Below are positions 40,665 through 49,935 of a stretch of DNA of 64,000 nucleotides, one piece after another (position 1 is the stretch's first letter; every line of letters begins with the position of its first letter). The notes under the pieces were generated by a model. The model was not told the DNA's origin and searched no databases. It was given only the letters and a program-made list of their open reading frames with translations. The position numbers and the translations under genes were made by a program. Origin of the DNA: Astropecten irregularis (taxonomy: Eukaryota > Echinodermata > Asteroidea > Paxillosida > Astropectinidae); NCBI GenBank assembly GCA_963971285.1, contig OZ020265.1, positions 4,008,270-4,072,269 on the forward strand, in the 5' to 3' direction.

Positions 40665-43600
40665 TTAAGTCCACCGGCCAGTCTCAGGTTCGTAGCGCTT
40701 GGGAGGCCGTCGGGCGCGGTAAGGGCGCGGAGTGTGATCCGTCTGCTGGGGCTCCGGGACGGCAACTGGCATGGCATCCGGGGCGTCCTGGCGATGAGGG
40801 CCGTCGTCGGCCACAGTTGGACCCAGAACTCTTGGCGATGTCAGCCCACTGGTAGGTGTGCCTCGAGGCGCAGCCGCCGTAGTTCGCACAGGCTCCCGGG
40901 GAAGGGCAGGGGGCTCCACGAGGGGCAGGTGGCACAGTGGGGTTCCACTGGTAGGCTGAGGTGTGGACGCAGGCTGCCAAGGGATGGAGGGAGTAGCTGG
41001 TGTATAAGCACGGAGGAAGCGACGATTGCGCAATGTGAGCCGCCCAGATCCATGGACCTTTACGCGGTATTGATCATGGCCAGGGGACTCCACGACCATA
41101 CCTGACCTGTCCCACTTGGTAGGATGGGCACCTTGTTGATTCTGGATGAAGACTCTCTCGCCGATCGTCAGTGGTCGGAGGGGGCGCGAGTGGGCCTGAA
41201 GAGATTCCGTCGTGCGAGTCATCCGTGTCCGGAGAGCGTGCTCCCTCGCGGCCCATGCCTGGCGCCAGAGAGGGCGTATGTGGGGATTGGAGAATTTCTC
41301 CAGTCGGTTAACGAAGGAGAGGGTGTCTCGTAACGGACGGCCGAATATGATCTCCGCCGGTGAAAGGTTGCAGTCTGGGTCGGGTGTGTTACGGAGCTGT
41401 AACATCGCACGCATGAAGCGGTCATGGTCGAGGCTGCCTGTAGGGCCAGTATTGGACCCCAAGAGTCTCTTCGCTGTCTTCACTGCGACCTCTGCTCTGC
41501 CGTTCGACTGAGGGAAGCTGACGGAAGACAGGCGATGTCTGACCCCCCATAGGCGGAGGAAGTCTTGCGTGTGACTAGCAGTAAATTCCGGGCCGCCATC
41601 GCTGGAGATCTCCTCTGGAACACCAAACGTGGTGAAGTATGAGCGGAGATGGCGGACCAGGCCGGCAGATCCACCGAGGCTTGTACCTGCTGATGAGCTG
41701 TATACCTCCACCCATCCTGACAAGCGGTCCCCTACGGCAAGGTAGTGGCACCCTCCTTGATCAAAGTAATCAGCAAAAATCGCCTCAAACGGGGATGACG
41801 GTGGTGGTGACGGTAGCGGTGGTGTGGCAGCTTGTGAAGGAGCATTTCGGTTGCAATCTGTGCACCCCTCTCGGGTATCACGGATATCCTTTGACATCCC
41901 CGGCCAGTACACAATGGCGCGAGCACGCTGTTCCATCTTGGACGTACCCTGGTGTGCGGCATGGAGAGTCTGTAAGACACGACGGCGAAGTGATGGAGGG
42001 ACCACCACACGGTCCTGATAGAGTAGGACGCCCTCATGGGTGTAGATGGACTCGGCAATGGGCCCGAGGTTGGCAATGGCGGGATCGTCACGATCAGGTG
42101 GTTGGGACCCCTGCTCAAGCAGCTGCAGAAGGTGGCCGAGTGATGCATCCGCCATCGTCTCCTGTGCGATGAGTTGCCATGAGATCAAGCCGAGCTCCTG
42201 GGCTTCGCTGCAGATCGAGGCCATCAGCGCTGATTCTACGATGTCGGGGCGGCTCGACGAAGTCAGTGGACAGTCGTTCACTAAGCCTGACGGGGAAGGG
42301 TGTCTGGACGCTGCGTCAGCGGCATGGTTACTCTTACCAGGCATGTGCTGTATGGCAAACCGCCATGGGAGGGTGCGCTGCTTGAGCCGGAAGAGGCGTG
42401 AATTGGGTATCTCATCCAGCGTGCGGTCACCGAAGATCTTCACAAGCGGCTTGTGGTCCGTTACCACGATGAGATCGTCGCAGCCTTGGGTGAAATACCG
42501 CGACTGCTCGAGGCCCCAAGCCACAGCCAGAGCTTCCCCCTCAATGGCTGCGTAGCGTTGCTCTGCTGAGGATAAGAACCGTGAGCCAGCCAGGGTGACC
42601 CTCCATCCCCCGGGGCAGCAGTCTGGCATCCCTGATGAGCAGCTGCAGTGTTTCTGGAGGAGGAAGTAGCCAATGCCACGCTTTGACCAGTCGGGGCGGA
42701 GACAGGTGCGCTTCTTGGTGTCGAAGATTTCAACGCCACGACGTATGGCTTCAACGATCGCTTCCTTAGACGCCTGGAAGGTCTCCTCCAACTCCGGGGT
42801 CCATGAGAACTTGCAGCGTGGGCTGAGGAACGGCTTGAATGGGGCCATCGTGTCACGCAGCTGGGCGTAGTTTGCCACCTGGTTGACAAGGCCAAACCAA
42901 CTCCTGATGTCTGTCGTGGAGCTTGGGGAGGGGAAGTCCCTGATAGCGTCCAGGTACTTCGGGAGAGGTTCGATGGCAGAGTCAGACACCCGGAAGCCGG
43001 CGAAGTCCACACTTCTCTCAGCAAACTGGAACTTGTCCGGGTTCAGGACAATATCGATGAGAAAATCGATGGTCCTCCACCAGTGCTGCTCCAGGTCGGT
43101 GTCAAAGTGGATGGTGTCATCAACACATCGTTCCTTACGCTCAAAGGTTGACAGTATGGCATCAAAGCGGCGATTGTACCCATCCCCCGATGACAAGAAG
43201 CCCTGCGGTGCCCTCGTGTAGCGCCAGCGTCCAAAGGGCGTGATGAAAGTGGTCAAGTGACGGTCGGATGCACGCAGGGGGACGCTGTGGTAGCCGTTCC
43301 AGGCATCTGTGACTGACTTCCACGTGTCCTTTAGAATACGACGAGCGAGTTGGAAAGGTGATTCCATGGCAAATGTTTCCCGTTTACAGTACTTGTTCAG
43401 CGGTGAGAGATCGACTGTCCGACGGGGGGCGCCGTTGTGTTTTCGTGTGATTACCATGCGATGGCACCAGGTCACCGGTTCGCCGTATGGTACGCGCTCT
43501 ATGACACCAAGGGCTTCGTCATGGAGGAGGTCGTCGTGCACCTGCTGTTGCCAGTGCAGGGGGATGTTAGCCGGGGTGTGACAGGCCTTCGGTTTCGCCG

Positions 43601-45434
43601 TTGGATCGATATGTATCTCGACTGGGGGTCCCTCCATGCATGGCAATTCTCGATGGGGGCAGGTGTTGAACGTGGAAGAGCCGTATCTGTCAAGCAGCCA
43701 CGCCTTCATTCGCTTGTTGTTTTCTGCTGTGCATGGGAATGGCAACTTGGGTGGGCGTGGTGGCGCAGGTTCACGTTGGGGGCAAGAGCATGTACCATCA
43801 TGTTTGGTGGACGGTGCCCGGCACCCCTCGTCGATGGACCCGGTGGCGTTCATAGGTGGGGGGTCACGTGATGTGCCCTGGCCCTTGGGGTCATGCTCCC
43901 GGCGTTGCTCGCTGGCTCTGGGTGCGGTGTTGATTGACGGGAAATCGTTTGAGAGGAGGTCAAGGTTGAGCAGCGTCTCATAAGAGAGGTACATGGCCTG
44001 GACTGAGCTACTCACGTAGACAATGGAGCGACATGCCGCCGTCCCGCCACTGCGAGGGTGTGCTGTAAGCCTTGCAAAGAATGCCCCTTCTATGGCGATT
44101 GGGGAGCGGTTGGCAGCTGAAAGGCTGAGGCTAACGGGGTTCAAGTCGTCCCTGGAGAATCCACAGGCCAAGAAGTCTGCCAGCGACCATAAGTCGGATT
44201 GGGCACCTGTATCTGCAATTGCGGAGACCTCTGCCTGGACGTTCGCAGATCCAGGGGAGCTGGCCTTTCTGGTTTGGGCTGATCTGTCGACCGAGACTGT
44301 TATCGGGACCCTGGGGTGGTCTCGGAGGCGAGCTCGCTTCCACTCACCTCTGGTGAATATGTGATGGTCCAACCTCGTGGGCGATGGTTCGTTGACATTG
44401 CCATGTGTGGTTGGTGCATGTTGGTGATGTCGTCGTGACCGATTGGGCGAGGGACGGGGGCCACCATGCTGAAAGGCTGCCATCTGTGAGATCGGGCCTG
44501 ACTCGAAGGCCTGGACGTTGGACGGTGGGGCCTGGTGCGTTCGTGACTTGCTTTTCTTCCGCCGATCGGTCCTGAAGCAGTCAATGCAGACTCGGTGGGG
44601 TTTGGAATTCCACCCCCGGGTCCCCTCAGTGAAGATCCGGAACACCCCCTTACAGCCTGGGCAAGTTGCCTCCTTGGTCCGGTCAGCGTGGGATGGCGTA
44701 GTCGGCGAGGGTGTGGGTTGAGCCTTTTGACGCTGGAATGACGATACAGCGGACAGGGCCGATGAGGGGAGGGCGTTGCGAGCCATTTCCTTGGTTTCTA
44801 CGAGGGCAATTACATCATTCACCGGTTTCATGTGGATGTCTGCTATCCCAAGTACTTCACGTCGGATGTCTGGATCGTACAGTCCATTGAGGAGGACATC
44901 ACGGACTATGTGATCTGTGTAGTCGACGCTCTCGCCGCATCCACACTGTGCGGCAAAAGCACAAGGCTCGGCTTTCCCACGCACCCTGGCCAAGAAGGCC
45001 CGGGATGCTTCATCTCGTTCCTGGCGTAGCTGGAGCAGGTCGGTACGTAAGACACAGGTTGCCACCGGTATGACTGCAAGTGAACGCATTGCAGAGAGCA
45101 GTTGTGGCAGGGTGTCGGATGCAGCGTTGGGGTTTGCTTTCAGTATGCCATCACCCAGTGCAGTCCCAGCACATTGGAATAACTGGGATGCGGCTGATGC
45201 CTCGTCTATCCCTGATCCTGTGCGGAAAACCTCCCATCGGCGGACGAAAACATTCCAGTCTTCAATTGAGACGCCAACATCAACTTTGGGCCTGTCCAGC
45301 ATCGGGCCTCTCAGTGTGGGTGCAGGGTGTGTGTGGGCTAGTGCATGGTTCGCTAGGAGGGCGATAGCCAGTTGTTCTGAAACATCGGTGGTTTTGAAGG
45401 TGCAAGCTGGCACCGAGCACTCGACGATCACCAT
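40665..45434 (-). CDS. gag-pol: Gag-Pol polyprotein of a Ty3/gypsy-type retrotransposon
   Basis: A 1589-residue single frame encodes the capsid-like protein and all replication enzymes. The ATG at 45434 is chosen because it lies 13 bases inside the 5' LTR end. The frame stays open upstream through the shortened LTR into satellite DNA, but only from a TTG, which is accidental. Residues 1-250 are Gag-like. Residues 258-286 form a CX2C-X21-CX2C cluster (C258, C261, C283, C286) in place of a CCHC knuckle. The protease motif is ADTGA with D408. RT spans about 600-860, with D710 and the CVDD box at 770-773. RNase H spans about 905-1045 with D915, E967, D993 and D1040. The integrase has a zinc-binding region (H1158/H1161, C1191, C1194), catalytic D1222, D1279 and E1315 with exactly 35 residues between the last two, and a C-terminal basic module to about 1476. 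No chromodomain is visible. All catalytic residues are present, so the enzyme set may be functional. Confidence 0.95.
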   Translation of the reverse strand: MVIVECSVPACTFKTTDVSEQLAIALLANHALAHTHPAPTLRGPMLDRPKVDVGVSIEDWNVFVRRWEVFRTGSGIDEASAASQLFQCAGTALGDGILKANPNAASDTLPQLLSAMRSLAVIPVATCVLRTDLLQLRQERDEASRAFLARVRGKAEPCAFAAQCGCGESVDYTDHIVRDVLLNGLYDPDIRREVLGIADIHMKPVNDVIALVETKEMARNALPSSALSAVSSFQRQKAQPTPSPTTPSHADRTKEATCPGCKGVFRIFTEGTRGWNSKPHRVCIDCFRTDRRKKSKSRTHQAPPSNVQAFESGPISQMAAFQHGGPRPSPNRSRRHHQHAPTTHGNVNEPSPTRLDHHIFTRGEWKRARLRDHPRVPITVSVDRSAQTRKASSPGSANVQAEVSAIADTGAQSDLWSLADFLACGFSRDDLNPVSLSLSAANRSPIAIEGAFFARLTAHPRSGGTAACRSIVYVSSSVQAMYLSYETLLNLDLLSNDFPSINTAPRASEQRREHDPKGQGTSRDPPPMNATGSIDEGCRAPSTKHDGTCSCPQREPAPPRPPKLPFPCTAENNKRMKAWLLDRYGSSTFNTCPHRELPCMEGPPVEIHIDPTAKPKACHTPANIPLHWQQQVHDDLLHDEALGVIERVPYGEPVTWCHRMVITRKHNGAPRRTVDLSPLNKYCKRETFAMESPFQLARRILKDTWKSVTDAWNGYHSVPLRASDRHLTTFITPFGRWRYTRAPQGFLSSGDGYNRRFDAILSTFERKERCVDDTIHFDTDLEQHWWRTIDFLIDIVLNPDKFQFAERSVDFAGFRVSDSAIEPLPKYLDAIRDFPSPSSTTDIRSWFGLVNQVANYAQLRDTMAPFKPFLSPRCKFSWTPELEETFQASKEAIVEAIRRGVEIFDTKKRTCLRPDWSKRGIGYFLLQKHCSCSSGMPDCCPGGWRVTLAGSRFLSSAEQRYAAIEGEALAVAWGLEQSRYFTQGCDDLIVVTDHKPLVKIFGDRTLDEIPNSRLFRLKQRTLPWRFAIQHMPGKSNHAADAASRHPSPSGLVNDCPLTSSSRPDIVESALMASICSEAQELGLISWQLIAQETMADASLGHLLQLLEQGSQPPDRDDPAIANLGPIAESIYTHEGVLLYQDRVVVPPSLRRRVLQTLHAAHQGTSKMEQRARAIVYWPGMSKDIRDTREGCTDCNRNAPSQAATPPLPSPPPSSPFEAIFADYFDQGGCHYLAVGDRLSGWVEVYSSSAGTSLGGSAGLVRHLRSYFTTFGVPEEISSDGGPEFTASHTQDFLRLWGVRHRLSSVSFPQSNGRAEVAVKTAKRLLGSNTGPTGSLDHDRFMRAMLQLRNTPDPDCNLSPAEIIFGRPLRDTLSFVNRLEKFSNPHIRPLWRQAWAAREHALRTRMTRTTESLQAHSRPLRPLTIGERVFIQNQQGAHPTKWDRSGMVVESPGHDQYRVKVHGSGRLTLRNRRFLRAYTPATPSIPWQPASTPQPTSGTPLCHLPLVEPPALPREPVRTTAAAPRGTPTSGLTSPRVLGPTVADDGPHRQDAPDAMPVAVPEPQQTDHTPRPYRARRPPKRYEPETGRWT

Positions 45435-45437
45435 GTT

Positions 45438-45447
45438 GACTCTATCA
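45438..45447 (-). other. Presumed primer-binding site, self-priming type
   Basis: The ten bases after the 5' LTR on the minus strand are TGATAGAGTC. A tRNA-type site would begin TGG, to pair with the CCA end, and none does here. These ten bases plus the final A of the LTR pair perfectly with GACTCTATCAT inside the LTR. Priming by the folded-back 5' end of the element's own RNA, as known for Tf1 of fission yeast, is inferred. Confidence 0.55.
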
Positions 45448-45492
45448 TGAAGAAATAGACTCCTCGATTGCTGGTAATAGTAGCAGATACTC

Positions 45493-45498
45493 TTTATT
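45493..45498 (-). other. AATAAA in the 5' LTR (R/U5 side)
   Basis: Same signal as in the 3' LTR, here in the copy that would be transcribed as leader. It lies about 23 bases after the proposed start, so premature poly(A) addition would have to be avoided, as in other LTR elements with the signal in R. Confidence 0.45.
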
Positions 45499-45510
45499 GC
45501 ATCAACAACG

Positions 45511-45521
45511 ATGATAGAGTC
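45511..45521 (-). promoter_or_regulatory. Proposed transcription start and self-primer segment
   Basis: On the minus strand GACTCTATCAT begins 34 bases after the first T of TATAAT. If transcription starts at this G, the first 11 bases of the RNA are the exact complement of the presumed primer-binding site at 45438-45448. The start itself is inferred from TATA spacing only. Confidence 0.45.
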
Positions 45522-45549
45522 CTGTGTGGCAAAACAATAACAGTAAACA

Positions 45550-45557
45550 ATTATAAA
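45550..45557 (-). promoter_or_regulatory. TATA box of the 5' LTR promoter
   Basis: TTTATAAT on the minus strand, the best TATA-like motif in the LTR at a useful distance from the AATAAA signal. It is retained in both LTRs. A second, weaker CTCTATATTC near the LTR edge is too far upstream of the poly(A) signal to fit as well. Confidence 0.5.
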
Positions 45558-45684
45558 GTGTGTAAAACTGTAGACAAGCCCAAGGACTAACTGATGACAA
45601 TAAGATAATGAACTTCCGCATTTTCGAAATGTCATAGCGCCCTCTGGCGGTAGAATATAGAGACCTATTGGTGGAAACTCTGCA

Positions 45685-45689
45685 AAAAC
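45685..45689. repeat. Target-site duplication, right copy (LTR retrotransposon)
   Basis: AAAAC directly after the CA end of the LTR. The satellite continues with CAATGACCG. Confidence 0.95.
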
Positions 45690-46931
45690 CAATGACCGAA
45701 AACAATTTTGGTGTTCAGAAGTGAAGTACTTTTTAAAATACTTTTACTGAGACAGTTTTTCACTGTATTCCCAAAAATTTGACACCGTATGTGACAGGGA
45801 ATTTCACAGATGAGTGTTACTGTATCTTTTTTTATATTTTTTGCCCATGAATTTGTATTTCTTTGACAAAAACCAAAGTATGATATGACCTTTAATACAT
45901 AGATATTTGTCTTCATCAGGCATGCTGGATTGTGTATCCTCCACGATCTCTTAAGGAGATGTACTCAATGGACATGATGAGGCTGAGATAATGATGACAG
46001 GAGATGAGCAGTTGAGTTGCCCAACATGGTTGCTATCCTATCAGTGATGCCCAAGTTCATTCAGACAGATGAGGTAAGAAGCTTACTTTTCTGTTCTCTT
46101 TGAGTTTCTGATCTTCCTGGTAGAACAACTCTTACAAAACATGACATAACATTGCCATCTACAGACCCAATACATTCTAAATCATATGCTTTGCCTCATG
46201 CACTCATGAGATAGCCATTTTGAAGCCGTCTGGGCGCAGTCATTTTGAATTTGAGTTCGTGTCTGTGAAACAAGAACACTTTGAATGGAATGCCTTTCGA
46301 AGAGAGTTCTCTATGCACGCTCAAGTATGCGCGAACGGTACCTAACGCGTCTTGATGATGCTTGCAATCATTGCGTGACTGAAGTTCAGAGCGTGTGCAT
46401 GCACGGTCCTAAATGAAACGCGCATTTACCGAGGGTGCGACGGATTTCGGGCGTATTTGGCTTCGATGACGCACCCGTATAGAACACAATGCAGTATGCA
46501 AATGAACGTACAAAAAACGTACAAAATTGTGGGCTTTCCATAGGTTTGTGCACAAACATGGATGCGCCCACCAGGCATCACTTTCTACACGGAGCTAGCA
46601 CTCTAGTAATTTTAATATAGCTCTATGGTATGAATAGATCTGCATGTGAATAGATCTGCATATGAATTGATCTGCATATGAATAGATCTGCATGTGAATA
46701 GATCTGCATGTGAATAGATCTGCATATATGAATAGATCTGCATATGAATTGATCTGCATATGAATAGATCTGCATGTGAATATATCTGCATGTGAATAAA
46801 TCTGCATGTGAATAGATCTGCATGTGAATAGATATGCATGTGAATAGATCTGCATGTGAATAGATCTGCATATGAATAGATCTGCATTTGAATAAATCTG
46901 CATGTGAATAGATCTGCATGTGAATAGATCT

Positions 46932-48490
46932 ACTCGTTCTGGATAACTACACCATTTCAGACGAAATTATTTTAATGATATGTTTCTACCAGCACCATCT
47001 TCATGCCCTGAAAGTTATACGTAAATCTGTGAACTTTTTTGTTTTGGTTTGTTACCAATGTTGTACATGCCCTTCAAATACTGTTAACCATTACTAAATC
47101 TTATAACATTTCTGCTCCAGTTTGGTTTTACAATCATCTGATCATAAACATGATAAATGCATTATAATCCTACAATACATCCAACCTATGCTTTAACCTA
47201 AGGTCTTTGATATCACAACTCATAGTCTATTGGACTGGCGCTTTCTTCAACAACATTCTTTGTCTTATTTAGAGTAAAACCAATGACCGAAAACAATTTT
47301 GGTGTTCAGAAGTGAAGTACTTTTTAAAATACTTTTACTGAGACAGTTTTTCACTGTATTCCCAAAAATTTGACACCGTATGTGACAGGGAATTTCACAG
47401 ATGAGTGTTACTGTATCTTTTTTTATATTTTTTGCCCATGAATTTGTATTTCTTTGACAAAAACCAAAGTATGATATGACCTTTAATACATAGATATTTG
47501 TCTTCATCAGGCATGCTGGATTGTGTATCCTCCACGGTCTCTTAAGGAGATGTACTCGATGGACATGATGAGGCTGAGATAATGATGACAGGAGATGAGC
47601 AGTTGAGTTGCCCAACATGGTTGCTATCCTATCAGTGATGCCCAAGTTCATTCAGACAGATGAGGTAAGAAGCTTACTTTTCTGTTCTCTTTGAGTTTCT
47701 GATCTTCCTGGTAGAACAACTCTTACAAAACATGACATAACATTGCCATCTACAGACCCAATACATTCTAAATCATATGCTTTGCCTCATGCACTCATGA
47801 GATAGCCATTTTGAAGCCGTCTGGGCGCAGTCATTTTGAATTTGAGTTCGTGTCTGTGAAACAAGAACACTTTGAATGGAATGCCTTTCGAAGAGAGTTC
47901 TCTATGCACGCTCAAGTATGCGCGAACGGTACCTAACGCGTCTTGATGATGCTTGCAATCATTGCGTGACTGAAGTGCAGAGCGTGTGCACGCACGGTCC
48001 TAAATGAAACGCGCATTTACCGAGGGTGCGACGGATTTCGGGCGTATTTGGCTTCGATGACGCACCCGTATAGAACACAATGCAGTATGCAAATGAACGT
48101 ACAAAAAACGTACAAAATTGTGGGCTTTCCATAGGTTTGTGCACAAACATGGATGCGCCCACCAGGCATCACTTTCTACACGGAGCTAGCACTCTAGTAA
48201 TTTTAATATAGCTCTATGGTATGAATAGATCTGCATGTGAATAGATCTGCATATATGAATAGATCTGCATATAAATAGATCTGCATGTGAATATATCTGC
48301 ATGTGAATAAATCTGCATGTGAATAGATCTGCATGTGAATAGATCTGCATGTGAATAGATATGCATGTGAATAGATCTGCATGTCAATAAATCTGCATGT
48401 GCATAGATCTGCATGTGAATAGATCTGCATGTCAATAAATCTGCATGTGAATAGATCTGCATGTGAATAGATCTGCATGTGCATAGATCT
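46932..48490. repeat. Satellite unit 27 (class L, 16-monomer tract)
   Basis: Body 46932-48222, tract 48223-48490. CAATACATCC is private. The tract is unusual in having two GTCAATAAATCTGC monomers, a GTGCATAGATCTGC monomer inside it and a CATATAAATAG monomer. Confidence 0.95.
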
Positions 48491-49935
48491 ACTCGTTCTG
48501 AATAAATACACCATTTCAGACGAAATTATTTTAATGATATGTTTCTACCAGCACCATCTTCATGCCCTGAAAGTTATACGTAAATCTGTGAACTTTTTTG
48601 TTTTGGTTTGTTACCAATGTTGTACATGCCCTTCAAATACTGTTAACCATTACTAAATCTTATAACATTTCTGCTCCAGTTTGGTTTTACAATCATCTGA
48701 TCATAAACATGATAAATGCATTATAATCCTACAATGCATCCAACCTATGCTCTAACCTAAGGTCTTTGATATCACAACTCATAGTCTATTGGACCGGCGC
48801 TTTCTTCAACAACATTCTTTGTCTTATTTAGAGTAAAACCAATGACCGAAAACAATTTTGGTGTTCAGAAGTGAAGTACTTTTTAAAATACTTTTACTGA
48901 GACAGTTTTTCACTGTATTCCCAAAAATTTGACACCGTATGTGACAGGGAATTTCACAGATGAGTGTTACTGTATCTTTTTTTATATTTTTTGCCCATGA
49001 ATTTGTATTTCTTTGACAAAAACCAAAGTATGATATGACCTTTAATACATAGATATTTGTCTTCATCAGGCATGCTGGATTGTGTATCCTCCACGGTCTC
49101 TTAAGGAGATGTACTCGATGGACATGATGAGGCTGAGATAATGATGACAGGCGATGAGCAGTTGAGTTGCCCAACATGGTTGCTATCCTATCAGTGATGC
49201 CCAAGTTCATTCAGACAGATGAGGTAAGAAGCTTACTTTTCTGTTCTCTTTGAGTTTCTGATCTTCCTGGTAGAACAACTCTTACAAAACATGACATAAC
49301 ATTGCCATCTACAGACCCAATACATTCTAAATCATATGCTTTGCCTCATGCACTCATGAGATAGCCATTTTGAAGCCGTCTGGGCGCAGTCATTTTGAAT
49401 TTGAGTTCGTGTCTGTGAAACAAGAACACTTTGAATGGAATGCCTTTCGAAGAGAGTTCTCTATGCACGCTCAAGTATGAGCGAACGGTACCTAACGCGT
49501 CTTGATGATGCTTGCAATCATTGCGTGACTGAAGTGCAGAGCGTGTGCCCGCACGGTCCTAAATGAAACGCGCATTTACCGAGGGTGCGTCGGATTTCGG
49601 GCGTATTTGGCTTCGATGACGCACCCGTATAGAACACAATGCAGTATGCAAATGAACGTACAAAAAACGTACAAAATTGTGGGCTTTCCATAGGTTTGTG
49701 CACAAACATGGATGCGCCCACCAGGCATCACTTTCTACACGGAGCTAGCACTCTAGTAATTTTAATATAGCTCTATGGTATGAATAGATCTGCATGTGAA
49801 TAGATCTGCATATGAATTGATCTGCATGTGAATAGATCTGCATGTGAATAGATATGCATGTGAATAGATATGCATGTGAATAGATCTGCATATGAATAGA
49901 TCTGCATTTGAATAAATCTGCATGTGAATAGATCT
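48491..49935. repeat. Satellite unit 28 (class R, 9-monomer tract)
   Basis: Body 48491-49781, tract 49782-49935. The left part is class R, while the right end has the GTGCCCGCACGG and short tract of class D, so the unit looks recombinant. It starts a 9-18-16 trimer with units 29 and 30. Confidence 0.95.

Larger units (their letters stand above)
40260..45684 (-). mobile_element. Ty3/gypsy-type LTR retrotransposon, 5425 bp, structurally near-complete
   Basis: The element lies on the minus strand between perfect AAAAC target duplications. It has TG...CA LTRs, a polypurine tract next to the 3' LTR, a single uninterrupted Gag-Pol frame and the gene order protease, RT, RNase H, integrase, which defines Ty3/gypsy (Metaviridae-like) rather than Ty1/copia elements. 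It is clearly more GC-rich than the satellite around it. As read, the two LTRs have no substitution difference, only a 123-bp deletion in the 5' copy, so the insertion looks recent. No envelope-like frame follows pol. Confidence 0.95.
45448..45684 (-). repeat. 5' LTR, 237 bp, with a 123-bp U3 deletion
   Basis: Compared with the 3' LTR it lacks the segment corresponding to 40424-40546. The break is at 45611/45612 with a single-base A ambiguity and no GT/AG ends, so it is not a spliced intron. The rest reads identical to the 3' copy. TATA box, proposed start and poly(A) signal are all kept. Upstream promoter elements in the lost U3 part, if any, are gone. Confidence 0.93.
39911..46931. repeat. 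Satellite unit 26 (class L, 18-monomer tract), split by an LTR retrotransposon
   Basis: The body runs 39911-40259 and resumes at 45690 to 46631. The tract is 46632-46931. Without the 5430 bp of insert and duplication it is 1591 bp, the same as its homologues, units 29 and 36. Private changes to the right of the insertion are CACGATCTC, GTACTCAATGG and GTGCATGCAC. Confidence 0.95.

Noticed and set aside
40684..45450. Other open frames on both strands inside the retrotransposon
   Set aside because: All lie over the Gag-Pol frame in other phases, which the high GC content keeps open. None shows a domain.
45435..45692. Upstream extension of the Gag-Pol frame through the 5' LTR
   Set aside because: It starts at TTG in flanking satellite and is open only because of the LTR deletion. 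The full-length LTR has an in-frame TAA (within the TTTGTAAGTC stretch).
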